Assembly (NCBI RefSeq): GCF_000004195.4
Contig: NC_030683.2
Location: 3,441,133-3,505,132, forward strand
DNA length: 64,000 nucleotides
Direction: 5' to 3'
Source of the DNA: Xenopus tropicalis
Lineage: Eukaryota; Chordata; Amphibia; Anura; Pipidae
Each line of letters begins with the position of its first letter. Positions within the stretch are counted from its first letter, which is position 1. Made by a program: the position numbers and the translations under genes. The notes beneath the pieces are model-generated. The model did not search any database. It was not told the DNA's origin and worked only from the letters and a program-made list of their open reading frames with translations. Of the stretch, positions 1 through 11,795 are shown one piece after another.

Positions 1-114
1 CTGTGTCCATCTTGCCCTACTGTGTCCATCTTGCCCTACTGTGTCCATCTTGCCCTACTGTGTCCATCTTGCCCTACTGTGTCCATCTTGCCCTACTGTC
101 TCTGTTTTGCCCTT
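1..114. repeat. 19-bp tandem repeat, cut by the window edge
   Basis: Five exact copies of ctgtgtccatcttgcccta run from 1 to 95, and a diverged copy follows to about 114. The array must continue to the left of the window. Confidence 0.95.
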
Positions 115-800
115 TATGCACCTCCACACACATGTACTGAACACACATGAAATAAACACAAATGGGCAAATAACAGTAAAATCCATAGAATCTGATAGTT
201 CTATATATATATATATAAGGACCCACAATACATTATCATTTGCTTACACAGCGCCAGCAGGTTACTCAGAGCTTTACAATAATATATAGCAAATAGGGAT
301 CTTCAAATAATTTAACAAACAAGGCTCCTACTCACAAGAGCTTACAATTTAACGAGTCTAAAGGATGTAACACTGGGGTCCCTGGGGCGGCGCCCCGGGA
401 ATGGGAGGATCCAGCTGTCCCGCTCTACATTTCCATAAACAATGTAATTGGCCAATAAATGAAAATGTAAATACATTTAAATTCCAATTGAGCAAAGAAT
501 GGGGCGAGAGTCACAAAGCATAAATATTTATGGCGAGGAGCCGACGTGTGGGGCAAGTGGTCTCCATTAATAGCCCAGCGGGGCGGAACTGGCGCTGCCT
601 AAACACACAGTTTAAATGATATAAATGTGTGTTTGTAATGTAAGGTGGCACCCAGGGCATTTATCAACATGATACATACACAGCTGGGAACTGCCCCGTA
701 TCCCAAATATTCACACAAAAAAGCAACTAAAGTTGCGGCTTCTGATGCTGATTCTTATGTAATGGGCTGAGATTAATATATAACTGTCATTGTATAGGTA
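115..800. other. Unique and old dispersed-repeat sequence, no gene
   Basis: The stretch holds a short TA run (203-217) and a phrase like 'gagcttacaatttaa' (about 339-353), which recurs in similar form near 29207 and is common in frog dispersed repeats. Nothing coding was seen. Confidence 0.5.
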
Positions 801-2072
801 GGAATGTTCTGGGCACACAATAAGCTGTACCCCCATACTGTACTGTCTAAGGGAAACACTATGGCACCCCCTACCCATATGTATAAATACAAATATACAG
901 AGAAGGAATGTTCTGGGCACACAATAAGCTGTACTCCCATACTGTACTGTCTAAGGGAAACACTATGGCACTCCCTACCCATATGTATAAATACAAATAT
1001 ACAGAGAAGGAATGTTCTGGGCACACAATAAGCTGTACCCCCATACTGTACTGTCTAAGGGAAACACTATGGCACCCCCTACCCATATGTATAAATACAA
1101 ATATACAGAGAGGAATGTTCTGGGCACACAATAAGCTGTACCCCCATACTGTACTGTCTAAGGGAAACACTATGGCACCCCCTACCCATATGTATAAATA
1201 CAAATATACAGAGAGGGAATGTTCTGGGCACACAATAAGCTGTACCCCCATACTGTACTGTCTAAGGGAAACACTATGGCACCTCCTACCCATATGTATA
1301 AATACAAATATACAGAGAGGGAATGTTCTGGGCACACAATAAGCTGTACCCCCATACTGTACTGTCTAAGGGAAACACTATGGCACCCCCTACCCATATG
1401 TATAAATACAAATATACAGAGAAGGAATGTTCTGGGCACACAATAAGCTGTACCCCCATACTGTACTGTCTAAGGGAAAAACTATGGCACCCCCTACCCA
1501 TATGTATAAATACAAATATACAGAGAGGGAATGTTCTGGGCACACAATAAGCTGTACCCCCATACTGTACTGTCTAAGGGAAACACTATGGCACCTCCTA
1601 CCCATATGTATAAATACAAATATACAGAGAAGGAATGTTCTGGGCACACAATAAGCTGTACCCCCATACTGTACTGTCTAAGGGAAACACTATGGCACCT
1701 CCTACCCATATGTATAAATACAAATATACAGAGAAGGAATGTTCTGGGCACACAATAAGCTGTACCCCCATACTATACTGTCTAAGGGAAACACTATGGC
1801 ACCCCCTACCCATATGTATAAATACAAATATACAGAGAAGGAATGTTCTGGGCACACAATACGCTGTACCCCCATACTGTACTGTCTAAGGGAAACACTA
1901 TGGCACCCCTACCCATATGTATAAATACAAATATACAGAGAAGGAATGTTCTGGGCACACAATAAGCTGTACCCCCATACTGTACTGTCTAAGGGAAACA
2001 CTATGGCACCCCCTACCCATATGTATAAATACAAATATACAGAGAAGGAATGCTCTGGGCACACAATAAGCT
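801..2072. repeat. 104-bp minisatellite, array 1 (about 12 copies)
   Basis: Copies start with ggaatgttctgggcacac at about 803, 906, 1010, 1113, 1217, 1321, 1425, 1529, 1633, 1737, 1841 and 1945, with a truncated copy at 2048. Copies differ by only a few bases and single-base indels. The period is about 104 and is out of frame with codons, so overlapping frames of 60-154 codons on both strands are artefacts. The same unit forms a second array at 18248-19500. Confidence 0.97.
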
Positions 2073-2737
2073 GATAAATCCATGTATAGTGGAAGCAGGA
2101 GAATGTGCCAGACTAAGGGCTAAGCCGGCAGACATGGCAGAGTAGGAAACACTGAGAAGCTGAATAGCCGGGTCTTTACTCGGTGCCCTCGGATCAGGAA
2201 AGTTCTAAGCTCTGACCAGAAAGGGCTTTAAGAACCCTGAACTTCTCCAAGTGGTACAAAAGGCTGGGAGGGGAGAGCGGCTGGGCAGGCTCTGGGCCTA
2301 ACGCTCGGCTGCCTTTGAATACAAATTAGCGGCAGGTAATGGCAGAATATTTGAGGACTTGTGGCGCTTCCCTGTATTATTCATGGCGGCGCCCCGACCC
2401 CGCCGCTCCCCTGTTCTGACAAATCACAGTTGATTAAGACAAATCTTTATTAGTTCACTAGTCAGCTCCCTCCATTTATCATTTACAAACCTCCTTTTTT
2501 TTTTATATTTTGGGCGCAATAACGCGGCCAACGCTCCCCGGGCGGCGGGAATTGCTTGTTACACGTAATAAGTGCAACGACAAGCGCCGCGCTCGCTAAT
2601 AGATGATAAAACGCCCCTTTAATAGGTATAAATGAGCCGCGGGGGCCCCCGGCGAGAGCGCAATTACTGCGGCCGGGGGTTGGGAGAAACTCGCCGAGAC
2701 GCGCCGGACACAGAAAAACGGTATCAGGAACTTGGAA
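2073..2737. other. Unique block, candidate conserved noncoding element (core 2330-2630)
   Basis: From about 2330 the sequence is complex and lacks repeats. It carries TGATTAAG, ATTAGTTCA and CAATTACTG motifs beside GC-rich parts, a composition typical of developmental enhancers. There is no open frame of note. The call is by appearance only. Confidence 0.35.
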
Positions 2738-2815
2738 TAAAACATAGCAACATAGTAAGTTAGGTTGAAAAAAGACATATGTCCATCATGTTCAACCATA
2801 CAACATGTTTGTTGG
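2738..2815. mobile_element. Dispersed repeat fragment ('acatag...gttgaaaaaagac...tccatc...ttcaacc' family)
   Basis: The phrase gttgaaaaaagaca followed by gtccatcatgttcaacc recurs, with differences, at 3928-4180 and 56517-56600, so it is an interspersed family. This copy is short. The class of element is not certain to me. Confidence 0.6.
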
Positions 2816-3129
2816 GGGGGTAATAATGGCACAAAGTTACCCCCATATGTAGTAACAGGCACTACATTTGCCCAGGAGCAGTAACACATAGCAACCAATA
2901 AGACAGGAGCAGTAACCCATAGCAACCAATACAATGTTTGCTTTTAAACAGGTGAACAGCTACCTGGTAATTCGTTGCTATGGGTTACTGCTCCAGGGCA
3001 AACGTAATGCCTTTAATTACATAACCCCCCTATTTGCCCCCGTATAGGAGATTTGTGTTATAATTCCACGCGGTCGGTTCCGGCCAATAAAAGTAGAAAT
3101 AATCTGTAATGATAGAAAGAGTACCGGGT

Positions 3130-3690
3130 ACTGGTCAGGGTCGGACTGGGCTGGAGGGACGCCGCTGACCCAAGCCCGATCCTTGGCAGTAATTTCGGCC
3201 CTCCACCCCCTAAGAATGCAATGGGTGGGGGGGCAGAGGAGTCAGGAAGATGACTGGGGTAGAGGCTACTGAGGTGGCAGCCCCAGACATACCAGTCCGA
3301 CGCGTTACTGCTGGTACTGGTACCACTGGTCAGTATCTGGCCAATCACCGCATATATGAATGGGAACACTACTCTGATTGGATAGATTAGCCCAATGGCC
3401 AGTGGGGGAGACACAAGATGGAAGTCAAGGGCAGGGTTGGACTGGGCCGACAGGACACCGGGAAAATACCCTGTGGGCCCCAGCGGCCCAGACCCGACCC
3501 TGTTGCCGCTTCCCATGGCCGCCGATGTCCTCCCCTGACGCGTTTCACATACTTGCATTCAGGGAAGGACATTGGGTAGGGGCCCCTGTGGAAGGGGGGG
3601 GGGGGGTAGGGGTGCACTGTGGCCCCTGGCGGAGGTACCTTGGGGGCGGCAGTCCTGGTGGTCCCCGCACCCCCTAATCTGACCCTGGTC
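3130..3690. mobile_element. Two related copies of a 'gtcggactgggc' dispersed repeat
   Basis: The motif agggtcggactgggc at 3137 and agggttggactgggcc at about 3433 open two copies, with complementary motifs (ccagtccgac near 3291; tctgaccctggtc near 3677) at their far ends. I recognise this as a common amphibian and fish interspersed repeat. The open frames across it are GC-rich artefacts. Confidence 0.5.
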
Positions 3691-3927
3691 AAGGGCTCAT
3701 TTAGTTCTGAACTTGCCGCGCACCTACCCCATGTACCCAGTGAGAGGTTGGTTTTGTTGATCGATTCTGATTGGATAACACGGGGCTTGAGAGAGAGTCT
3801 GGGGGGCTGGGCAATTTAAGTTTTTGGATGTGTTAAATGGGAGGTCCCTATCTCTAGGGTAGAACCATTAGTCAGGATTATCCCAGGGCCGGGGATCACT
3901 GGCTGCGCAATGTGACGTCACTCTTAA

Positions 3928-4180
3928 GAACACAGTAACATAGGTTGAAAAAAAGACACTTGTCCATCAAGTTCAACCATAATGCCTATATATAACCTGC
4001 CTAACTACAAGTTGATACAGAGGAAGGCGAAAACCCCATCTGAAGCCTCTCTAATTTGCCCCAGAGGGGGAAAAAATTCCTTCCTGACTCCAAGATGGCA
4101 ATCGGACCAGTCCCTGGGGCAACTTGTACTGAGAGCCCACTTGCTAAATACCCCCCAGCCCCTCCTTGTACCTATCTAAT
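3928..4180. mobile_element. Longer copy of the 'gttgaaaaaaagacacttgtccatc' dispersed repeat
   Basis: This copy starts like the one at 2738 and continues with the characteristic ttccttcctgactccaagat and cccctggggcaacttgtact-like phrases seen in frog interspersed repeats. No protein is encoded. Confidence 0.6.
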
Positions 4181-4320
4181 GTCTCAGCCCATACCACTGT
4201 ACTGTCATATACAGAGATGCCAACCCGGAGAGTGAATGATGGGGGGCACCTTGGCCAAACCCGCCCCACCCACTGTTCCACTGACGAGGATTTGGGGAGA
4301 AAATGCTGCACAAGGGGGGA

Positions 4321-4961
4321 CTAAAGGACAAATCAACCCAAAGTATAATTTTTTGCCTAATAAAAGAAAACTCTTTAGGGCGTTAAAGCTCTGGGCAACT
4401 GAACATGACCCCCGCAGCCGTTATGGAAAATGAAGATTCCGATTGGGAAAGTTTTGGGGGAGGATTCGACGTTCCCCAATCTTTATCTTTATTTATTATA
4501 GAAACGAGATTTTATCCGATACAGTTCCTACCCGGGATTTATATATTTATCAGATTCAATTAAATACGAAAGTGGCCTTTGAATTAACTTCTACTACTAT
4601 TGTAGAACGGCCCATTCTAAGCAGCTTTCCAATTGGTCTTCATTGTTTATTCTGTCCAGTTCATTTCCCTTCTTCTTCGGACTCTTTGCAGCTTTCAAAT
4701 GGGGGTCACTGACCCCGGCAGCCAAACCCTATTGCTCTGTGAGGCTCCAGTTTTATTGTTATTGTTACTTTTTATTCCTTATCTTTCTATTCAGCCCCTC
4801 CCCTATTCATATTCCAGTCTCTCATTGCAACTCTACCTTAGCAAGTCCCTGGTTGCTAAGGTAATTTGGACCCTAGCAACCAAATACAAAATGAAGACCA
4901 ATTGCAAATTGTCTCAGAATATCACTCTCTACATCATACTAAAGGTGAACAACCGCTTTAA
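4321..4961. mobile_element. T2/Kolobok-like MITE
   Basis: The left end reads ctaaaggacaaatcaaccc (TTAA mutated to CTAA), and the right end reads aaaggtgaacaaccgctttaa, giving degenerate inverted ends at TTAA-type target sites. The interior shares a long block ('aatgggggtcactgaccccg', then the 'ggttgctaaggt'/'ccctagcaacca' stem) with copies at 16077, 36388, 39960 and 52386. The T2 family name is from memory of Xenopus MITE literature. Confidence 0.65.
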
Positions 4962-4984
4962 TGACTCCCTGATTGCTTTAACCC

Positions 4985-5620
4985 TTTGGATCCCTGGCTA
5001 ACGAGACATCTCTGCTGCTCCTGTGCCGGAGTCGCTCGGCGCGGTGTCGATCCAATATGGAAGCCTGGGAAATCGCCCCCCGCTTAGGAGCGCTAAGGAT
5101 TCTAATGACCGCCCTGATGGTGATTAAAGCGTTTATGGCCCTAATCAGAAGCTGACAGTCGGATCAAAGCGCCAGTTAAATCCCTAATTGTGGGGAGGAC
5201 GCCACACCTCGGGCTTTGCTTCCCCTTTATTCCCCCCCCCACCAAATTCTGCTTAAGAAAAGATCTAACGCTTCTTAACAGTTCATTATCCAATAAAAGC
5301 GGCGGAAGCTTGAAAGCCTCACAATTAGCCGGGACCTCGGGGAGTCGGACAGGAGTCGCATTACGGGGCGCTGCGTTAGCACCTTAATTATGTTTGGCAA
5401 ACGAATCTCTAACGAAGCGCCGGTGTCATTCGCAGATTTTGACACAAAAATGATTATTTTTTCCCGCGTTCCCTGACAAGTGCGCGGATATCGGCATCAC
5501 CTGCGCCGCTGTATAATTGCACATAATTACTGGGGGGGGTAATTAATCTCGCCTCACTGAGCGGCGCATATTGGGTGGGTGGCGCTGTGGCCCCGTGGGT
5601 TACGGACGGGATGTAAGGTG
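4985..5620. other. Unique block, candidate conserved noncoding element
   Basis: The block has TGATTAAAGCG, CCTAATCAGA, ACAATTAG and CTTAATTATG motifs and no tandem structure, ending just before the 15-bp array. It resembles developmental regulatory DNA. No gene was seen. Confidence 0.35.
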
Positions 5621-5628
5621 GGTACCTG

Positions 5629-6225
5629 GTGCCCATACACTGGTGCCCATACACAGGGGCCCATACACAGGGGCCCATACACAGGGCTAAAAACTAGTGC
5701 CCATACACAAGTGCCCATAAAAAGGTGCCCACACACAGTTGCCCATACACAGGGGCCCACACACTGGGGCCCATACATTGGTGCCCATACATTGGTGCCC
5801 ATACACAGGGGCCCACACACAGGGGCCCATACATTGGTGCCCACACACAGGGGCCCATACATTGGTGCCCATACACAGGGGCCCACACACAGGGGCCCAT
5901 ACATTGGTGCCCACACACAGGGGCCCATACACAGGGGCCCATACATTGGTGCCCATACACAGGGGCCCACACACAGGGGCCCATACATTGGTGCCCATAC
6001 ACAGGTGCCGTTACACAGGGGCCCATACACAGGGGCCCATACACAGGTGCCGTTACACAGGGGCCCATACACAGGTGCCCATACACAGGGGCCCATACAC
6101 AGGTGCCGATACACAGGGGCCCATACACAGGGGCCCATACACAGGGGCCCATACACAGGGGCCCATACACAGGTGCCCATACACAAGGCCAAAAACTAGT
6201 GCCCATACACAGGGGCCCATACCAT
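5629..6225. repeat. 15-bp minisatellite (about 40 copies)
   Basis: The unit is close to cccatacacaggggc, with variants cacacac, acattggt and gttacac. Because 15 is a multiple of three and no stop occurs, several frames on both strands stay open for 100-212 codons; these are not genes. Variants alternate in a patterned way, which suggests expansion of higher-order blocks. Confidence 0.97.
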
Positions 6226-6480
6226 AATAGGTCTCCCTAGGGGCCCCGGGGCCAACAAGCAGAACTTAATTATTTGGCCCAGAGTTCTGCTTGATCCGTT
6301 CATTTGGAGACCCTGCTACATGATTGGCTCCTTTGCACAGGCCAATCATCCAACCAACTGTCAGTGTGGCCCCTTGGGTTAATCCATCCAGTCCATATAA
6401 CAATGTCACTTCCTGTCCTGGGCTGGCCAGCCATTGGTTGGCATTGGTGCCACAGCGCCGAGCTCCCCCCTGAATGAGCA
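6226..6480. other. Short unique spacer between two minisatellites
   Basis: This is a 250-bp stretch of complex sequence with no recognised feature. Confidence 0.5.
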
Positions 6481-7192
6481 GCTTGGTTCCCCCCCATATC
6501 CCTGCGACGCTTGGTTCCCCCCCATATCCCTGCGACGCTTGGTCCCCCCCCATATCCCTGCGACGCTTGGTCCCCCCCATATCCCTGCGACGCTTGGTTC
6601 CCCCCCATATCCCTGCGACGCTTGGTCCCCCCCATATCCCTGCGATGCTTGGTTCCCCCCCATATCCCTGCGACGCTTGGTTCCCCCCATATCCCTGCGA
6701 CGCTTGGTCCCCCCCCATATCCCTGCGACGCTTGGTCCCCCCCATATCCCTGCGACGCTTGGTTCCCCCCCATATCCCTGCGACGCTTGGTCCCCCCCAT
6801 ATCCCTGCGACGCTTGGTCCCCCCCCATATCCCTGCGACGCTTGGTTCCCCCCCATATCCCTGCGACGCTTGGTTCCCCCCATATCCCTGCAACGCTTGG
6901 TCCCCCCCCATATCCCTGCGACGCTTGGTCCCCCCCATATCCCTGCGACGCTTGGTTCCCCCCATATCCCTGCGACGCTTGGTTCCCCCCATATCCCTGC
7001 GACGCTTGGTTCCCCCCATATCCCTGCGACGCTTGGTTCCCCCATATCCCTGCGACGCTTGGTTCCCCCCATATCCCTGCGACGCTTGGTTCCCCCCATA
7101 TCCCTGCGACGCTTGGTCCCCCCCATATCCCTGCGACGCTTGTTCCCCCCCATATCCCTGCGACGCTTGGTTCCCCCCATATCCCTGCGACC
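6481..7192. repeat. 26-28-bp C-rich minisatellite (about 27 copies)
   Basis: Each unit is catatccctgcgacgcttgg plus a run of 5-8 C. The varying C-run length changes the frame, so open frames of 230-323 codons arise on both strands without being genes. Each unit carries one or two CpGs that are nearly always intact. Confidence 0.97.
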
Positions 7193-7854
7193 ACATATTT
7201 CCGTAGCAAACAGAACATTCCATGGAAAGGAAGTCACGGAAGGAAAGAAATTCCAATTAGCTGCAATGATTGGATCGTAAGGTTTTTATGTGGAATAATA
7301 AAGGGCCTCACCTGGCCGTGCCCACTAATTAGAAATGGGGGGGGGGGCAGCGTCGCTCGTTATTCTTTATGATTGGACCGCAAGCTCCGCGTTGGTCCCA
7401 GGGAGTTTATTATTATGAAATAACAATTTATTGGCACCCAAACGAGCAGCCGTGGCGCCCAAACGCTTATTGTGCTGCGGTTTCTCGCCATGTGCCCCCC
7501 CCCATTCGCCATACGGGGCCCGGGGGCAGCAGGGGCTTGTGGGTCGGGAACTCGGCACATTTTATTGGCGCATAATTTTGAGGTTAAACTTTTCCATAGA
7601 GTCTGATAATGACTTTGTTATGTCTGTGGCCCCTATTGGGGCGGGGGGGGGGCACTGGGGGGGGGGCGGAGACACAGGTATAGGGAGATCCTTATGACCG
7701 GGCAGTGGGGGCACTTTATCTGCCTGTGGGTAGCAGTCACTTCTGCCCAGTTTAACTCATTACGTGCCAGTAAATATTTAACCCTTTTGGGTGCGTTGGC
7801 CAATCCGACACCCCTTTGGCACGGAAGAACAAAGCCGAACAAATGCCCCCGAAA
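7193..7854. other. Unique sequence with G-runs, no gene recognised
   Basis: Contains poly-G runs near 7336 and 7640-7665 and otherwise complex sequence. No exon-like frame with splice sites was found. Confidence 0.45.
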
Positions 7855-8570
7855 TATCCAGCTGGCACTTTTGGGGGCACATCCCTGCTGATTGTTCTCT
7901 AGGTGCCCCCGGGCCCACGTAAGACTGGCCAATGGGGATGTGGGGGCCCATTCAGTGCTAAATCTCCTCCCAGGGCAGCTGGAGACGCGCGCTGGCACTT
8001 TTGGGGGCACATCCCCACTAACTGTTCTCTAGGTGCCCCCCGGGGCCCCCCGTAAGACTGGCAGTGGGGCCCATTAAGCGCTAAATCTCCTCCCAGGGCA
8101 GCTGGAGACGCGCGCTGGCACTTTTGGGGGCACATCCCCACTAACTGTTCTCTAGGTGCCCCCTGTAAGACTGGCAGTGGGGCCCATTAAGCGCTAAATC
8201 TCCTCCCAGGGCTGCCGGAGACGCGCGTTGGCACTTTTGGGGGCACATCCCCACTAACTGTTCTCTAGGTGCCCCCTGTAAGACTGGCAGTGGGGCCCAT
8301 TAAGCGCTAAATCTCCTCCCAGGGCTGCCGGAGACGCGCGTTGGCACTTTTGGGGGCATATCCCCACTAACTGTTCTCTAGGTGCCCCCCGTAAGACTGG
8401 CAGTGGGGCCCATTCAGTGCTAAATCTCCTCCCAGGGCCGCTGGAGACGCGCGTTGGCACTTTTGGGGCATATCCCCACTAACTGTTCTCTAGGTGCCCC
8501 CCGTAAGACTGGCAGTGGGGCCCATTAAGCGCTAAATCTCCTCCCAGGGCCGCCGGAGACGCGCGTTGGC
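7855..8570. repeat. About 115-bp tandem repeat (6 copies)
   Basis: Copies begin with ggcacttttgggggcacatc at about 7864, 7993, 8116, 8231, 8342 and 8456 and contain a ctaaatctcctcccagggc block. Period varies from about 111 to 129 because of indels in the 'ggtgccccc' part. The reading frames in it (65-140 codons) are artefacts. Confidence 0.93.
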
Positions 8571-9082
8571 TATCGGAGGAACGCCGAGACGGTTTACAGT
8601 CTATCATCACATTTGTTGAACATGATTTTTTCATTGGCTGTGCCCCCCGGGGGCTCTCAATGTTTAAACAGCTCCCTCCCATGTAAAGCTTTGCGCTAAT
8701 ATCGATCCCCCCCCGGCCGCCTCCATAATCAGCCCAAGCTGTCACTGTGCGGCCAACCCCTGGGTAAACAGCCGAGCGCCGGGCAAACGCGCCTCCATAA
8801 TCTCCTGTTTGAGCACTGGGGCCCCCCCTCCCCTCACACACAGACCTTAATTCCACATTTACACAGTCGGTGCTTGGGGGGCAAATAGAGTCAACAGGCA
8901 CTTGGCCCGGGCAATAGCAACGAGTGTAGTCACTGGCACGGGCACAATGAGCCGCACGCGGGGCACAGCCGGCAGCGACAATCCGCTTATTTGTCCTTAG
9001 TCAACAATCACTTGTATTGGTATCTCTGCTATGTCTAAAGGGCAACTAAACCTGTCAGCCTAGAGGGAAAAGGGATTATTAT
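8571..9082. other. Unique sequence with conserved-looking GC/AT mosaic
   Basis: Contains complex unique DNA between two arrays, with motifs such as ctttgcgctaatatcgat and cctccataatcagcccaag. It is a possible conserved noncoding element; no gene was seen. Confidence 0.3.
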
Positions 9083-10107
9083 CTGCCCATAGCCTGTACA
9101 GAGAGATACCATAAAACTATGGCACATAGGGATTCCCCTGTACTAAGCACAATTCAGCAGGAACAGCCCCCTAAGTTTGCCCATAGCCTATACAGAGAGA
9201 TACCATAAAACTATGGCACATAGGGATTCCCCTGTACTAAGCACAATTCAGCAGGAACAGCCCCCTAAGTTTGCCCATAGCCTGTACAGAGAGATACCAT
9301 AAAACTATGGCACATAGGGATTCTCCTGTACTAAGCACAATTCAGCAGGAACAGCCCCCTAAGTTTGCTCATAGCCTGTACAGAGAGATACCCATAAAAC
9401 TATGGCACATAGGGATTCCCCTGTACTAAGCACAATTCAGCAGGAACAGCCCCCTAAGTTTGCCCATAGCCTGTATAGAGAGATACCATAAAACTATGGC
9501 ACATAGGGATTCCCCTGTACTAAGCACAATTCAGCAGGAACAGCCCCCCTAAGTTTGCTCATAGCCTGTATAGAGAGATACCATAAAACTATGGCACATA
9601 GGGATTCCCCTGTACTAAGCACAATTCAGCAGGAACAGCCCCCTAAGTTTGCCCATAGCTGTACAGAGAGATACCATAAACTATGGCACATAGGGATTCC
9701 CCCTGTACTAAGCACAATTCAGCAGGAACAGCCCCCTAAGTTTGCCCATAGCCCTGTACAGAGAGATACCATAAAACTATGGCACATAGGGATTCCCCTG
9801 TACTAAGCACAATTCAGCAGGAACAGCCCCCTAAGTTTGCCCATAGCCTGTACAGAGAGATACCATAAAACTATGGCACATAGGGATTCCCCTGTACTAA
9901 GCACAATTCAGCAGGAACAGCCCCTAAGTTTGCCCATAGCCTGTACAGAGAGATACCATAAAACTATGGCACATAGGGATTCCCCTGTACTAAGCACAAT
10001 TCAGCAGGAACAGCCCCCTAAGTTTGCCCATAGCCTGTACAGAGAGATACCATAAAACTATGGCACATAGGGATTCCCCTATACTAAGCACAATTCAGCA
10101 GGAACAG
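9083..10107. repeat. 93-bp minisatellite, array 1 (about 11 copies)
   Basis: The unit contains gcctgtacagagagatacca, ctatggcacatagggattcc and ttcagcaggaacagcccc. Copies are nearly identical, with single-base indels. Because 93 is a multiple of three, some frames persist over two units. The same unit makes a longer array at 37253-39607. Confidence 0.97.
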
Positions 10108-10710
10108 TAGGGGCCACCGTTTGCCCTGAGCTGGGCCTCTTACCTTTGTACCTCTCTATATGATATTTATAGTACAAATAGCTCGGGCCCAATTTAAACC
10201 TCTCGGATATAATTTCACAATAATTCCATGTAAATTGCGAGCTGCAGACCTGTGAATGGCGTCCCCAGTCGAGGAGAGACATCAGAACGAGAGACGTGCG
10301 AGAGAGCGAGCGAGAGGGGCTGAGAGGGGAGCGGCGGGCATGATTAGGGAAGATGAAAGGCAAACTAAGCCACTCTATGATACTACATCCCCACTCAATG
10401 TCTCCATTTCAGCAGAGACAGCCTATTACAGGTAGGATTAACATACCATCAATTATTTAGGGCCCCGGGGTTGGGACTGGGGATATTTTGATTTTAATTA
10501 GCAGCAGCATCTGTCCTTAATATTCCAGGTGACGGGATCAGGCCGAGAGAATCTCCTTCGAGGAACCACTGTTTCCATATTCTGGATCTGCCTCACATTC
10601 ACTCGCCATTAGATACAGCGGATCTGATCCTGCAGGGGGCGCCACATAGTATAGGGGCAAACCACCACTGGCAACACCTTCCTATAAATAATGTGGATAA
10701 TATAGCAAAT
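10108..10710. other. Unique block, candidate conserved noncoding element
   Basis: Complex sequence with ATCAATTATTTAG, TTTTAATTAGCAGC and ATTCCAGGTGACGGG stretches. No coding signal. The CNE call is by appearance. Confidence 0.3.
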
Positions 10711-10812
10711 GAAAAGGCACAGCTTATATACCAGGTAACATATAAGCTCTGTAGATTCCCATTGTATTCTACAGAGCTTATCTATTATCTGCTATGTAAC
10801 CTGTGCCTTTTC
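10711..10812. repeat. Imperfect 102-bp palindrome (hairpin)
   Basis: The inner arms ataagctctgtaga (10742) and tctacagagcttat (10769) are exact reverse complements around an 11-bp loop. The outer arms gaaaaggcacag and ctgtgccttttc also pair. It may be a small MITE and sits just before a tandem array. Confidence 0.8.
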
Positions 10813-10817
10813 TTCTT

Positions 10818-11795
10818 TTGAACGGCTGCCCCCGGGGCTACACAGCGGGGTATTTATATAAACTATAGTAGGGTTTCTGTAGCAAACACCCCAGCTGTAC
10901 CGGTGCAGGAACGGCTGCCCCCGGGGCTACACAGCGGGGTATTTATATAAACTATAGTAGGGTTTCTGTAGCAAACACCCCAGCTGTACCGGTGCAGGAA
11001 CGGCTGCCCCGGGGCTACACAGCGGGGTATTTATATAAACTATAGTAGGGTTTCTGTAGCAAACACCCCAGCTGTACCGGTGCAGGAATGGCTGCCCCGG
11101 GGCTACACAGCGGGGTATTTATATAAACTATAGTAGGGTTTCTGTAGCAAACACCCCAGCTGTACCGGTGCAGGAACGGCTGCCCCCGGGGCTACACAGC
11201 GGGGTATTTATATAAACTATAGTAGGGTTTCTGTAGCAAACACCCCAGCTGTACCAGTGCAGGAATGGCTGCCCCTGGGGCTACACAGCGGGGTATTTAT
11301 ATAAACTATAGTAGGGTTTCTGTAGCAAACACCCCAGCTGTACCAGTGCAGGAACGGCTGCCCCCGGGGCTACACAGCGGGGTATTTATATAAACTATAG
11401 TAGGGTTTCTGTAGCAAACACCCCAGCTGTACCAGTGCAGGAACGGCTGCCCCCGGGGCTACACAGCGGGGTATTTATATAAACTATAGTAGGGTTTCTG
11501 TAGCAAACACCCCAGCTGTACCAGTGCAGGAATGGCTGCCCCCGGGGCTACACAGCGGGTATTTATATAAACTATAGTAGGGTTTCTGTAGGCAAACACC
11601 CCAGCTGTACCGGTGCAGGAATGGCTGCCCCGGGGCTACACAGCGGGGTATTTATATAAACTATAGTAGGGTTTCTGTAGCAAACACCCCAGCTGTACCA
11701 GTGCAGGAATGGCTGCCCCCGGGGCTACACGGCGGGGTATTTATATAAACTATAGTAGGGTTTCTGTAGCAAACACCCCAGCTGTACCAGTGCCC
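10818..11795. repeat. About 89-bp minisatellite (11 copies)
   Basis: The unit holds ggctgcccccggggctacac, ggggtatttatataaact and caaacaccccagctgtacc. Copies vary mainly in the C/G run and the cggtg/cagtg site. The array ends abruptly at a partial copy near 11795. Confidence 0.97.

Noticed and set aside
5554..7372. Many 160-323-codon frames on both strands
   Set aside because: They lie in the 15-bp and 26-28-bp arrays; open on both strands and in several phases.
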